Assembly (NCBI GenBank): GCA_014695325.1
Contig: JACJNZ010000080.1
Coordinates: 62,001-126,000, forward strand
Source of the DNA: Cyanobacteria bacterium FACHB-502
GTDB taxonomy: Bacteria; Cyanobacteriota; Cyanobacteriia; Elainellales; Elainellaceae
Direction of reading: 5' to 3'
DNA: 64,000 nt
The position numbers and the translations under genes are program-made. Below, one piece after another: positions 52,307 through 61,339 of this stretch (position 1 is the first letter of the stretch; every line of letters starts with the position of its first letter). Under the pieces are notes generated by a model. That model made no database searches. It saw nothing but the letters and a program-made list of their open reading frames with translations, and had not been told where the DNA came from.

Positions 52307-52529
52307 GGTGATTAATATGCTCCATCATGAACAGTTAACTTACCTAGATGGTAGTGGATGAGTGTCACCAGTTTGAGCAGAATTTTGATCGGGTTAGGAA
52401 AACTTAGGAAATGAGTTTCTGTCTGAATCTGATTTAGAGGGACAGTGTCTACCCTGCCCTCATAGAACCTGGTCAGCAATTTCAGCAAACCTCTTACAAT
52501 AGGATTCGTCCTTTTATCTTCGATCGATC

Positions 52530-52802
52530 GTGGCTCAAACCTATTACGCCAAAATTTACGTTACCCTGCGTCCCTCAGTGCTAGACCCGGCAGGAACCGC
52601 AGTGCAGTCTGGGGTAAAACACATGGGCTACGACAACGTGGAGCAGGTGAGAATCGGCAAATATATCGAAGTCACGCTCACCGCAGATAGCGAAGCCGCC
52701 GCCCAAACCCAACTCGATCGCATTTGTGACCAGCTTTTGGCAAACCCCGTGATTGAGAACTACCGCTTCGACATCATGACGGCAGCAGAAGCCGCCTGCT
52801 AA
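52530..52802 (+). CDS. purS: Phosphoribosylformylglycinamidine synthase subunit PurS
   Basis: 90 aa from GTG 52530. Small bridging subunit of the PurLQS complex (FGAM synthase, purine synthesis). AKIYVTLRPSVLDPAGTAVQ, GYDNVEQVRIGKYIEVTL and CDQLLANPVIENYRFDI are typical. purQ is not next to it in this window. Converges with the creatininase-like gene, with 21 bp between stops. Confidence 0.94.
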   Translation: MAQTYYAKIYVTLRPSVLDPAGTAVQSGVKHMGYDNVEQVRIGKYIEVTLTADSEAAAQTQLDRICDQLLANPVIENYRFDIMTAAEAAC

Positions 52803-52823
52803 CCTCCAAGGTGATTCTCGGAA

Positions 52824-53570
52824 TTATTCTCGATTCACAAATTCCAGATAACGGCTGCTCAGTTCCTTTACTGCAAGCTCATAAAACTGCTTACCGTGTT
52901 CGGGCGTTGCCAGTGCCGGATTTGACCCCATTCTGCCGTCTGGATAGCGACGACGAAAATCGATCGCCCCATAAATTGGCTCACCAGAAGTGACTTCCGA
53001 GCTGAGGGTCGCTTGTTTAATCGCATTAGGATACACATACTGCGTCAGGGCAACCTCGCTGGGAGTCGCGTGTGAGCCTTCCTGGTTGCCGTATAGCTCC
53101 TGAGCCAGCTTATAGACCGAGCCGCACATATACCAGTTCGCAACGTGACACTGAACGCGATCGGCGTTCGGAAGATTTAAATCCGCTAATACCTGATAGC
53201 ACTCCGAAAAGGCTGCCTTGAGCGTTGCCACATTGCCGCCATGCCCGTTGATGAAAAAGAATTTGGTGAATCCTGTGCGCACCAGCGAAGTCACGTAGTC
53301 TCGAATCACCAGCATCAGCGTACTTGGACGCAGGCTCACTGTTCCAGGAAAGGCAGTGTGGTGAAGTGCCATACCCACGTTGATAGTTGGGGCAACCAGG
53401 GCTTGTGTCGCTTCGCCAACGCCTCGCGAAACTGCCTCAGCACAAATTGCGTCTGTGCCAATTAATCCAGTGGGACCATGCTGCTCAGTAGAACCGATCG
53501 GAATAATTAGCCCTTGCGACTGCTGAAGGTAGGCTTCTACTTCTTGCCAGGTTGTGAGATGGAGTAACAT
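52824..53570 (-). CDS. Creatininase family amidohydrolase
   Basis: 248 aa. IIPIGSTEQHGPTGLIGTDAICAEAVS at the N-terminus and FINGHGGNVATLKAA in the centre give the metal ligands (Glu, His, Asp, His) of the creatininase/MftE/FAPy deformylase family. HATPSEVALTQYV and GPYGAIDFRR-like YGAIDFRRRYPDGRMG follow. The substrate is unknown; a cyclic amide or formamide is expected. Its stop codon region shows a weak 12-bp spaced repeat (attctcg at 52814 and 52826). Normal length. Confidence 0.9.
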   Translation of the reverse strand: MLLHLTTWQEVEAYLQQSQGLIIPIGSTEQHGPTGLIGTDAICAEAVSRGVGEATQALVAPTINVGMALHHTAFPGTVSLRPSTLMLVIRDYVTSLVRTGFTKFFFINGHGGNVATLKAAFSECYQVLADLNLPNADRVQCHVANWYMCGSVYKLAQELYGNQEGSHATPSEVALTQYVYPNAIKQATLSSEVTSGEPIYGAIDFRRRYPDGRMGSNPALATPEHGKQFYELAVKELSSRYLEFVNRE

Positions 53571-53786
53571 AACGTCTCCGAAAGCTAAGCTTCTACTGTA
53601 CTTTAGCCAACGGACAATCGCCCCAGAAGCACCTGTAAAGCGATTATCCCTCTGGATATTAAGCTGAATATTGAGAAGAATGAGCGTAGCGATAGGGGTT
53701 AGAGAATGTTTGAAACGTGATACCTGTGACCCAAACCGCTTCCCTAACTCTTCCCTTCCAAGGAAACCTTATTTGCTTTAAAATTC

Positions 53787-53843
53787 TTAAAGTCCCTTGA
53801 AGTTGACTTATTGAAGTTGACCGATTTAGGGGGACAATGCAAG
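53787..53843 (+). repeat. Dispersed palindrome-like element, copy 5 with internal duplication
   Basis: cttaaagtccc at the left and gatttagggggacaatgcaa at the right. Between them lies a 2 x 14-bp tandem pair (ttgaagttgactta, ttgaagttgaccga, 53797-53824), which seems to have expanded inside the element. Confidence 0.65.
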
Positions 53844-53876
53844 GCCTCTGCGACTCCTTACCCACCCTCTTGGTAT

Positions 53877-53912
53877 TGATCCCCAAACTGATCCCCAGAC
53901 TGATACCCAAAC
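53877..53912. repeat. 3 x 12-bp tandem repeat
   Basis: Units tgatccccaaac, tgatccccagac and tgatacccaaac, head to tail with one or two changes. Confidence 0.85.
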
Positions 53913-54000
53913 TTTCTGTAACCTCGTTAAAATAATAGATAAAATTTACGAACTACACCCTGTGGGTGGCAGCGAACTGTAAATTCTAATAAATTGTCAA

Positions 54001-54144
54001 ACTTGCCAAACTCAAACTGTCAGCCTCAGACCTGTCAAGCTCAGACAACGCTAAACCTGTCGGCCTCAGACCTGTCAACGTCAAACTCATCCATCGCGAA
54101 TCTGTCGATGTCAAATGATCCGATGCCAAACGATCAGCCCCGCT
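54001..54144. repeat. 15-bp period array, about ten units
   Basis: Head-to-tail units near acctgtcaacgtcaa: acttgccaaactcaa, actgtcagcctcag (14), acctgtcaagctcag, acaacgctaa (10), acctgtcggcctcag, acctgtcaacgtcaa, actcatccatcgcga, atctgtcgatgtcaa, atgatccgatgccaa and acgatcagccccgct. Eight are exactly 15 bp. Stops break all long frames, so it is non-coding. Confidence 0.85.
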
Positions 54145-54503
54145 GAATTCAGGTTTAGATTCCAGCCCGTAGCTCAGATTGTGACCAGTCCTTTATTAAA
54201 GATTCGACTTGACCCTCCACACCCCCCTTCACAATCCGGTATGCTCAGGCTTTAATTTGCATAAGCTCACCTTTCCCAGAGTGCGATTTTTATTCAACCG
54301 TTCCCCCTCATGATGAATCCTAAGGCTCTCTGCAATGTCAACCGTTCCGGGTCTTTTTTGCATCAGCCTCTCTGCCTACGCGATGAACCGTTGACCCGAT
54401 CGTGCAGCTTGTTTTAGGGCTGCCTGTTCATTGCCATCCTTTGGCTGTTGCAGTGATTCGGACTTGGAATTTGCAGACTTTGATTGCTCAGGAGAAGCGA
54501 TAA

Positions 54504-54809
54504 ATGCTACACCGCAAGATCTATCAGATCTGTTGTGATGGACGAGAAGTTTGGATCTTTTTGCGGGATCAACAACGCTGGATTGAGCGTGCACGCATTC
54601 TCGATATCGAGGGTGACCTGGTGACAGTCCGGTATGAAACCGAAGAAGATGACGAAGTTTGCTCCTGGGAGGAGATGCTTCGCTTAGAGAGTATTGGTTC
54701 TGTAATGCAAAAATTGGCGACTGTGCCGCGTGGCGATGTCGAGCCGCTCGTCTCAGAAGACTGCCCTGAAGCAGAGCGCATTCGCAACCATCAGCCTGAC
54801 AACGAATAG
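54504..54809 (+). CDS. Conserved cyanobacterial protein, DUF6679 type
   Basis: 101 aa, soluble. MLHRKIYQICCDGREVWIFL, LRDQQRWIERARILDIEGDL and VTVRYETEEDDEVCSWEEM form a small SH3/KOW-like beta fold judging by spacing; the C-terminus is acidic. I recall this as a widespread cyanobacterial family of unknown function. AGGAG stands 10 bases before ATG, and a strong terminator follows. Confidence 0.8.
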   Translation: MLHRKIYQICCDGREVWIFLRDQQRWIERARILDIEGDLVTVRYETEEDDEVCSWEEMLRLESIGSVMQKLATVPRGDVEPLVSEDCPEAERIRNHQPDNE

Positions 54810-54850
54810 CGCAAACCAACCCTCAAATAATTCAGGATTGTTCAATAATG

Positions 54851-54878
54851 CCCCTGTCCATCAGGGGTTATTTTTTGT
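54851..54878 (+). terminator. Intrinsic terminator after the DUF6679-type gene
   Basis: cccctg-tccat-cagggg followed by ttattttttgtttt. Strong GC stem and T-rich tail, 41 bp after the stop. Confidence 0.8.
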
Positions 54879-55018
54879 TTTAAATCTTCGCGTTGCTGAC
54901 CTGGCAGTGCTAATCCGGCGGATGAATTCTGTAAGGATGGTTTACAAACCACCCCTAGCGCAAAACTCCCTATCCGAGAATCCTGTTTCCATTCAGCCAT
55001 GCCTAAATCTTTATCTCA

Positions 55019-55052
55019 TCTAATTCTCTGTTTTATCTAATTCTTTCTTCTA
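55019..55052. repeat. 2 x 17-bp tandem repeat, T-rich
   Basis: tctaattctctgtttta and tctaattctttcttcta, followed by a T-run, 10 bp beyond the 3' end of the next minus-strand gene. Confidence 0.7.
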
Positions 55053-55062
55053 TTTTTTTGTT

Positions 55063-55428
55063 CTATAAGTATTCGCGCAGAAACTCAAACGGGTCATCTT
55101 CCCAGCAAGGTTCGGGGCATCGCCAGTCTAGATTTTGCAAAATATCAGACTCGATCGCTTCAATTTCGTTCTGGTTAAAAAGCTCAGTCAGCACATGCAG
55201 ATCACGTCCCCGAAGCGGAATTGACTGGGCTGAAATGAACTGTTCCGACGAAGAAGTATTCTCATGAAAGAGTAAGGGACTGCTGGCATCAAGCAGCGAA
55301 GGAAGCGGTTCTGGTTTGAAGGGATTGATCGCAGTAGAAGCGTTCGCCGAACGGGTAGCTAATGGCTCTCCATCTTCAAAAGAAACAGGCAGAGTTGGGG
55401 GACAAGCGCGAGGGGCAGATGGCATCAT
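55063..55428 (-). CDS. Hypothetical protein, unrecognised
   Basis: About 121 aa if started at ATG 55428; ATG 55464 (12 residues more) is equally possible, as neither has a clear RBS. N-terminal half is Pro/Ser-rich and looks disordered; the C-terminal half has HVLTELFNQNEIEAIESDIL, then NLDWRCPEPCWEDDPFEFLREYL, acidic and Trp/Cys-containing, likely the conserved part. No signal peptide or membrane span. Not assigned to any family. Confidence 0.5.
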   Translation of the reverse strand: MMPSAPRACPPTLPVSFEDGEPLATRSANASTAINPFKPEPLPSLLDASSPLLFHENTSSSEQFISAQSIPLRGRDLHVLTELFNQNEIEAIESDILQNLDWRCPEPCWEDDPFEFLREYL

Positions 55429-55593
55429 GATTGAGTTTAGGGGGCTGAGCAAAACCGAGAACATGGCTTGCAAGCATCTTAAACTGTTTTTGCAAAGAAA
55501 TGTGAGGGCTAGTACTCAAAAAAGACTGCTCTTGCCTGTGTTTTTACGGAAGGGCTGGGGTTGCGATCGTATCAGCACTGCGCTACAGAACGA

Positions 55594-56361
55594 TCAGCCG
55601 CAGCAGGACAAGGGTAAATGCACGGGAATTAGGCGAACTTGAAACACTTCAGCAAAGGCACGGGCAACCTGTTGTCGAACCCGATCGATCTGGATATCGG
55701 GAATAAACTCTGCCAGACTTCCCACCGGTCGATCACCAATGCCGCAGGGAATGATGTGCTGAAATCCTGACAAGTCGGGACAGACGTTGAGTGCGAAGCC
55801 GTGCATCGTAATCCAACGGCTTACCTTAATACCGATCGCAGCCACCTTGCGCCCCTCGACCCATACCCCCGTTAGACCTGGAATTCGATCGCCCTGAAGC
55901 TGATAAACTGCTAGCACCCGAATTAACACTTCTTCGAGCTGGCGTAAGTACCAGTGCAAATCCTGCTGATAAAAGCGAAGATTCAAAATCGGATAGCCCA
56001 CAAGCTGACCCGGACAGTGGTGAGTTACTTCGCCGCCGCGCTCAATCCGAATCACCGGGTAGGGCGAATTTGAGACATCAAACTTCAGAAATTCAAGGCT
56101 GGAACCCTGCCCCAGGGTGTAAACAGATGGGTGTTCGAGCAGAAGAAAAATATCATTCTCGGCGGGGTCACTGTGCTCGGAGTTCGCGAATTCGCTTTTA
56201 TCAGAGCCGCTGACTAAGCGATCGGGCTGCAACCGTTCTTTGATCAATCCGTGTGTGCGTCTTTCAGCAACCCATTTGCGCTGCCAATCCCAGGCAGTTT
56301 CATAGGGAACCAGTCCCTGATTGTAGAATAAGCACGGTCTGAGCAACACAGAATTTTTCAA
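55594..56361 (-). CDS. lipB: Lipoyl(octanoyl) transferase
   Basis: 255 aa. Moves octanoyl from acyl carrier protein to lipoyl domains (pyruvate dehydrogenase, glycine cleavage). [18 protein letters not shown] at the start, [21 protein letters not shown] in the centre, then catalytic Lys in [20 protein letters not shown] and Cys in [14 protein letters not shown]. There is an insertion of about 25 acidic residues around 45-70 ([20 protein letters not shown]), not family-like. Start is non-ATG: TTG 56361 or GTG 56349; no in-frame ATG precedes the conserved part. Confidence 0.92.
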   Translation of the reverse strand: MKNSVLLRPCLFYNQGLVPYETAWDWQRKWVAERRTHGLIKERLQPDRLVSGSDKSEFANSEHSDPAENDIFLLLEHPSVYTLGQGSSLEFLKFDVSNSPYPVIRIERGGEVTHHCPGQLVGYPILNLRFYQQDLHWYLRQLEEVLIRVLAVYQLQGDRIPGLTGVWVEGRKVAAIGIKVSRWITMHGFALNVCPDLSGFQHIIPCGIGDRPVGSLAEFIPDIQIDRVRQQVARAFAEVFQVRLIPVHLPLSCCG

Positions 56362-56555
56362 ATTCCCGATCTACTAATCTACTGGGTGAACGCAAAATAG
56401 ATCAACATTAATTAAACAGAAATTAAACTGAGAATTTGTCCGCTCTGGTCAAGAATTATCAACGGATGCAAATGATTTTAAACGAGACTGTTGTCCCCGA
56501 TACAAGGTGCTAGGGTGAAAGTGTGAACCCAGTTCTCAGGGGAGGAAGCTCTTAT

Positions 56556-57242
56556 ATGAAGCTTGTTATCCAGGGCAAAAACATCGAAATTACTGACTCG
56601 ATTCGTGAATACGTCCATCAGAAAATTGAGAAAGCCGTCAGCCATTATCAGCATCTCACAATGGAAGTGGACGTTCACCTGTCAGTTGCCCGCAACCCCC
56701 GGATAAACCCAAATCAGACCGCAGAAGTTACGATTTACGCCAATGGCACAGTTGTGCGTGCTGAAGAAAGCAGTGAAAACCTCTACGCCAGCCTAGATCT
56801 TGTCGCCAATAAAATTGCCCGTCAGCTTCGCAAATTTAAGGAAAAACGCTACGAACAGGATCGTGCACCCGTGAAAGCCACTGCGGTGATTGAAGAGAAA
56901 CCCGTCGCTGCGACTTTGATTGACACCGATCGCACCCCAGAACTACCTGCAGAAGTGGTGCGAATGAAATACTTCGCAATGCCGCCGATGACCATTCAGC
57001 AGGCACTAGAGCAGCTTGATCTGGTTGACCACGATTTCTTTATGTTCCGCAACATTGAAACAGGCGAAATCAACGTGATCTACGAGCGCAATCATGGCGG
57101 CTATGGCGTGATTCAGCCTCGCAACGGCAACGGTCACACCAACGGCAAATTTGCCGAAATTGCTCATGCTCACCACCCCGAAAACGTAAATAGCAACGGA
57201 TACGCAAACGGACACACGAACGGAAAAGTAAGCCAACCTTAA
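56556..57242 (+). CDS. hpf: Long-form ribosome hibernation promoting factor (LrtA)
   Basis: 228 aa from ATG 56556, with GGGGAGGA just upstream. N-terminal S30AE domain ([40 protein letters not shown]) and C-terminal dimerisation domain ([40 protein letters not shown]). Long HPF makes 100S ribosome dimers in the dark or starvation; the cyanobacterial gene lrtA is light-repressed with a regulated leader. A Gly/Asn/His-rich repetitive tail of about 40 residues (NGHTNGK twice) extends beyond the normal end. Leader of about 190 bp. Confidence 0.95.
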   Translation: MKLVIQGKNIEITDSIREYVHQKIEKAVSHYQHLTMEVDVHLSVARNPRINPNQTAEVTIYANGTVVRAEESSENLYASLDLVANKIARQLRKFKEKRYEQDRAPVKATAVIEEKPVAATLIDTDRTPELPAEVVRMKYFAMPPMTIQQALEQLDLVDHDFFMFRNIETGEINVIYERNHGGYGVIQPRNGNGHTNGKFAEIAHAHHPENVNSNGYANGHTNGKVSQP

Positions 57243-57351
57243 GGGACTTCACTTCAGTCGAGGAGGGATTGGCTTTGATCGAAACCAGAGGACACTAGAC
57301 TGGAAAGAAATTGTGCAGTCCTAGGTCTACCTATTCCTCCTCCAATTTTTT

Positions 57352-58020
57352 ATGTATACCTACGCTTTTCTGCATACGCCTAAGGCTCCTTTGGTGCTCA
57401 TTAAGGGCATTAGCGGAACTTTAGAAACCGTGAAAGCCGATCGCCTCTTAGCAGTGGTTGAGCCTGAGCTCACAGTAGACTCTCTGCAAACCAACGATGA
57501 GCAGCTTATGCAGGCAGTCCTGAAGCATGATCGGATTATTTGCGATTTGTTTGCTCAGACAACGGTGCTGCCGCTGCGGTTTGGCACGTATTTTGTCTCG
57601 AAAGAAGCACTGCTGGCACATCTCACCGATCGTCAGACTCAGTATCTCGATCAGCTTGCTCGACTGGATGGCAAAGCCGAGTATTTGCTGAAGCTAATTC
57701 CAAAACAGGAGCCAGAAACGGTGATCGCCCCGAATCTAAAGGGCAAAGACTATTTTCTGGCAAAGAAGCAGCGCATTCAGGAGCAGGCAGACTGGCAGCA
57801 GCAGCAGCAAATCGAGCGATTGAATCTGATGCAGCATTTCACCGAAGCCGGAATTTTGCATCAGGCGGTTGAGAGTCGGGAGGGGATTGAGCGGCTTTAT
57901 TTGTTGGGAGATCGATCGGGCGAGGAAAAGCTGCGGGGGGTGCTGGCAGGCTGGCAGGCGCAGTGTTTACGCTGGGAGTTAGATTTGAGCGGAGCTTTGC
58001 CGCTTTATCATTTTGTTTAA
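57352..58020 (+). CDS. GvpF/GvpL family gas-vesicle-type protein (orphan)
   Basis: 222 aa. MYTYAFLHTPKAPLVLIKGI, LKHDRIICDLFAQTTVLPLRFGTYF and LLKLIPKQ match the GvpF/L two-domain family that works as an accessory in gas vesicle assembly. Long coiled stretch with Gln-rich QQQQQIERLNLMQHF. No gvpA, gvpC, gvpN or other gvp gene is near within this window. It may be a stand-alone member with another role, or the cluster may lie elsewhere. ATG at 57352. Confidence 0.85.
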   Translation: MYTYAFLHTPKAPLVLIKGISGTLETVKADRLLAVVEPELTVDSLQTNDEQLMQAVLKHDRIICDLFAQTTVLPLRFGTYFVSKEALLAHLTDRQTQYLDQLARLDGKAEYLLKLIPKQEPETVIAPNLKGKDYFLAKKQRIQEQADWQQQQQIERLNLMQHFTEAGILHQAVESREGIERLYLLGDRSGEEKLRGVLAGWQAQCLRWELDLSGALPLYHFV

Positions 58021-58040
58021 CTCTATTTGTTTAGCTCTAT
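58013..58040. repeat. 2 x 14-bp duplication over the GvpF/L stop codon
   Basis: ttgtttaactctat (58013-58026) and ttgtttagctctat (58027-58040), 13 of 14 alike. Unit 1 contains the real TAA, unit 2 a TAG. Confidence 0.85.
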
Positions 58041-58092
58041 CATTTTTTCCAGAACACTTTGTCTAGAACAATGAGCTTCGTTTTCGGCTTTT

Positions 58093-58124
58093 CAGCCCCT
58101 AAATTCCCATTCTGGGGACTCTGA
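58093..58124 (-). repeat. Dispersed palindrome-like element, copy 6
   Basis: On the minus strand: tcagagtccccagaatggga then atttaggggctg, close to the consensus. It sits between convergent ends of the GvpF/L and ClC genes, so it could serve as a two-way terminator. Confidence 0.7.
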
Positions 58125-58129
58125 ATGTT

Positions 58130-60820
58130 CTACAGCTTAAATAATCCTTCTTCCTGAGGCGTAATTTCCCCTCTAACAATAATCACTGTACGGTTTGTAT
58201 TGCGAGCGATCGACTCTGGAATATTGCCTTTGATCACCTGCTGAAGCAGTCCCTCGCGGCTGGCTCCCAGCATAATGACATCGCAGCGTTCGGAGCGCGC
58301 AAGGTCAAGAATGGTGTCAGAAATCGATCGTCCACAGAGCGATCGGGCTGTGACCGGGCAGGGGAGTTTGAGCGTGACTTCGGCAAAAAGCTGCTTCAGG
58401 TAGGCAGTGTCGTGGCTGGAGGGCGTGTCGTCAAACACTTGACAGAGATGAACATCGGGCTTGGTTGAAAGCATGGTGAGGGTAGGAAGTAACCGCACAG
58501 CTTGCTGGGCATTAGGTCCGCCTGCGACAGGAATTAGCCAGCGATCGAATTTGACGATATCGCCGAGCTTCACCATCATCACTTCGCAGTCTGCCTGCCG
58601 AATCACGGTGTCTACAATGTTGCCAAACACGCGCCCTGGCGAAGTCGTGCTGCCTTTCCAGCCCATCAGGAGCAGATCGATATGGCGTTCCTCGATCGCT
58701 TCTAAAATTGCCTGAGCTGAATCGTGTGCCAACCGTACCTGCGTATGAATAGGGACTTCTGAGGCGCGTCCGATTTGCTCTGCTCGTTTCAGCAGTTTGC
58801 GGCTATTAGTAGTGCGAATGCTGGCTTCTGAAGGCGAAGTTCCACGCGGTACACACACCACCTGAAGACATTCCAGCTCGTAGTCTCGTTCACGGGCGAT
58901 CGTTGCTGCTAGGCGCAGGAGCAGGGGAGCGGTATGGGGATTGCTAAGCGGTACGAGGAGCCGTCCTTTTCCGGTAGCGGGCGATCGGGTTTGGTAAACC
59001 ACGTAGGAGGGTTCAGGCTGGGGACCGAAGGATTTATTCTCACCGCTAATCTGGTCTGCTTCGGCACGAATAATATCGGCGCGGGTGATAATGCCGACGA
59101 GCTTTTGTCCTTCGGTAACGGGCAGACGACTCAGCTTAAAGCGATTGAGCAAAAACAAAACGTGGGTGAGGCGATCGGTGGGGGAAACAGTGACGGGCTG
59201 CGGGGTCATGATATCGGCGAGTATTGCAGGCTGCCCCGTGGGAGCATGGCGCGAAGCAAAGCTGTTCCCCGCATGGGGTAGTCGGTCTGCCAGGTCGCTC
59301 TGGGTGACAATGCCAATGAGTTTGCCGTTCGTCATGACCGGAAAGCCGCGATGGTGCGATCGAGAAAATGCCTGCACGACTTCGGGCAAGCTGAGGTTGC
59401 TGTCTAGCGTTTCGACTCGTCGCTGCATCAGGTCGGCTGCTTTTAGCTCTGTCCAGGCTCCGCTCTTGGTAACGTATTTGTCGAGGTGAATGCCGTTCCA
59501 GGCAAGCAAGCGCGTGTAAATCGAACCACTGGCAATGCGATCGGTAATCAGGTAGGCGATCACCGAACCGATCATCAGCGGCAGCACTAGATTAAAGTCC
59601 GTGGTGATTTCAAAAACAATGACGATCGCCGTAATGGGTCCACGGGTGACAGCACTAAAAAATGCGCCCATTCCTGCCAGCGCATAGGTTGATGGATCGC
59701 TAATGCCAGCGGGAAAGCCGAGCGGAATGCCCACCATTGTTTCGAGCGTTTGTGCCCCATAGCCCACCAGATGCCCTAATGCCGCACCCAGCAGCAGAGC
59801 CGGAGCAAATAGCCCACCCGGTGTCCCGGCTCCATAGGCCAGCAAAGTCAAGCAGAACTTAATCACAAACGCTAGCAGGGTCAGATGCCAGGGCGCATCG
59901 CCCGTACTCAAAAACTCTTGCAGCCCCGAATTATCGCGAAACTCCGGCGGCAAAATCACCACGACTGCCCCTGAAATCAGCCCTGCTAAGCCAATCTTCA
60001 TTGGCAGGCTCAACCGAGTTCCCCAGGGAAGCTCCCGCCGAAATAGTGCCAGGCTGGCAAAAATCCCCTGGCTAAACAGTCCGCCCAGCAGCCCCGCCAG
60101 CAATCCCAAAATCAGAAAAAACGGCACATCCTGAAGCGAAAAGCTGACCTGCGACTCGGTGACGATCGAATTCAGATTCAACCCCTGCCCACCAATTAGC
60201 CGCGACACGACCGCTCCAATAAACGAAGCCAGAATCGCCGTCCCCAGCGTCAGCCCGGAAAAATCCTGCAAAAACTCCTCCACGACAAACAGCACCCCGG
60301 CGATCGGCGCATTAAACCCTGCCGCCAACCCCGCTGCTGCCCCTGCCGCAATCAACTGTCTGCGATATTCGGGCGACGTGGGAATCCACTGACTCAACTG
60401 GGCTGCCAGAGCCGCACCGACCTGCACCGTCGGACCCTGCCGCCCCAGATTTAACCCGGAGCCAACTGCCAGAATTACGCTGACCAGCTTTATCGCCGCC
60501 ACACGTAGATTAAGAGCGATCGGCACATTTGCCAAAGCCGCTTTCACCTGAGGAATGCCACTTCCTGCCGCTTCGGGAGCCAGCCGCTCGATCAGCCAGC
60601 CCGATAACACGCCGCCCACCAAGCCGATCGCAGGCAAAACAAACCAGACAGGCATCTGATAAGACAACTGCACCCGCCAACTGCCTACGAAGCCAATACC
60701 CCACTTCAGCACGACAGCAGACAGCCCGGAAACCACCCCGATAACACAGGCTTCAAAAATTGCCAGCTTCGAGCCAGACATCAGGGAGCGAAACCGATTT
60801 GGCAGGGTGAGATAGCCCAT
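58130..60820 (-). CDS. ClC-type chloride channel/transporter with CBS and USP domains
   Basis: 896 aa. ClC core about 15-445: GSGIP at 86-90, GRQGPTVQVG at 126-135, GLFAPALLLG near 336, Tyr435 near the selectivity filter, and inner Glu182 (VVEEF). Position 128 is Gln where the gating Glu of EcClC-type exchangers (GREGP) stands. Two CBS domains about 460-590 (LMQRRVETLDSN, DIMTPQPVTVSP). Then two universal-stress-protein domains about 618-752 and 760-885 (MGWKGSTTSPGRVFGNI, LGASREGLLQQVIKGN). The CBS pair could sense adenine nucleotides. Plasma or thylakoid membrane. Long fusion, no neighbour partner. Confidence 0.93.
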   Translation of the reverse strand: MGYLTLPNRFRSLMSGSKLAIFEACVIGVVSGLSAVVLKWGIGFVGSWRVQLSYQMPVWFVLPAIGLVGGVLSGWLIERLAPEAAGSGIPQVKAALANVPIALNLRVAAIKLVSVILAVGSGLNLGRQGPTVQVGAALAAQLSQWIPTSPEYRRQLIAAGAAAGLAAGFNAPIAGVLFVVEEFLQDFSGLTLGTAILASFIGAVVSRLIGGQGLNLNSIVTESQVSFSLQDVPFFLILGLLAGLLGGLFSQGIFASLALFRRELPWGTRLSLPMKIGLAGLISGAVVVILPPEFRDNSGLQEFLSTGDAPWHLTLLAFVIKFCLTLLAYGAGTPGGLFAPALLLGAALGHLVGYGAQTLETMVGIPLGFPAGISDPSTYALAGMGAFFSAVTRGPITAIVIVFEITTDFNLVLPLMIGSVIAYLITDRIASGSIYTRLLAWNGIHLDKYVTKSGAWTELKAADLMQRRVETLDSNLSLPEVVQAFSRSHHRGFPVMTNGKLIGIVTQSDLADRLPHAGNSFASRHAPTGQPAILADIMTPQPVTVSPTDRLTHVLFLLNRFKLSRLPVTEGQKLVGIITRADIIRAEADQISGENKSFGPQPEPSYVVYQTRSPATGKGRLLVPLSNPHTAPLLLRLAATIARERDYELECLQVVCVPRGTSPSEASIRTTNSRKLLKRAEQIGRASEVPIHTQVRLAHDSAQAILEAIEERHIDLLLMGWKGSTTSPGRVFGNIVDTVIRQADCEVMMVKLGDIVKFDRWLIPVAGGPNAQQAVRLLPTLTMLSTKPDVHLCQVFDDTPSSHDTAYLKQLFAEVTLKLPCPVTARSLCGRSISDTILDLARSERCDVIMLGASREGLLQQVIKGNIPESIARNTNRTVIIVRGEITPQEEGLFKL

Positions 60821-60892
60821 GTTAGACCGCAGCAGAGGGAAAGCCTAAACTATCCTCATAGTGCCTGATTTATAACGAACTGTAACTATTGA

Positions 60893-61318
60893 CTAGGAGC
60901 TAACCTGACGGTATCTTGCCCATTCGCGATCGAGTGCCTGCTGCCATCGAGCAGCAAGTTCTAGATCCGTAAAGGGAACCTGAACAGACTCATTCGAGAG
61001 TTGAAACTCGATCGCCACCTGTTTGCTTTTCTCAGGCAAATTCGCCGGGTCGATCGTCTGGTCGTTTGCCTTGAGCCAAATGGCCTGCACTTGCTGGAGC
61101 GAAAAGGTTTGCAGGTCTTTCATGCCTTTGCGAGTTGGTTTGCCCCAGGTGATTTCGCTGCCCTTTTGTCCCAAAACCGCGTAGATATCATACTTGGCGC
61201 GATCGAATCCCTCCGCCCAGAGTCGATACGCCTCTACTTTTTGATACTCGTTCCATCCTGCCCAGGCTAGCCCGATAAACAGCACCAGCAGCGGCAACCA
61301 CAATAAACCCCGTTCCAT
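60893..61318 (-). CDS. Conserved hypothetical membrane-anchored protein
   Basis: 141 aa. One N-terminal helix (LLWLPLLVLFIGLAWAGW), then a soluble domain with VLGQKGSEITWGKPTRKGM, LQTFSLQQVQAIWLKANDQT and VAIEFQLSNESVQVPFTD. Not recognised as a named family. Probably an anchored stromal or lumenal domain. It follows gshA by 21 bp on the same strand and is likely co-transcribed with it. Confidence 0.7.
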   Translation of the reverse strand: MERGLLWLPLLVLFIGLAWAGWNEYQKVEAYRLWAEGFDRAKYDIYAVLGQKGSEITWGKPTRKGMKDLQTFSLQQVQAIWLKANDQTIDPANLPEKSKQVAIEFQLSNESVQVPFTDLELAARWQQALDREWARYRQVSS

Positions 61319-61339
61319 CGCTAAAAACCAATAAAAGAA

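Larger units (their letters stand above)
53571..54503. other. Longest repeat-rich spacer of the window, no supported gene
   Basis: 933 bp between divergent genes. It holds a copy of the dispersed element, a 3 x 12-bp repeat and a 15-bp period array (each annotated). A 35-codon frame at 54310-54417 has no family, and an antisense frame over the next gene is rejected. The last 150 bp must carry the DUF6679-type gene promoter. Confidence 0.5.

Noticed and set aside
54310-54417. 35-codon frame before the DUF6679-type gene
   Set aside because: No RBS, no family, Cys/Ser/Leu-rich random-like composition.
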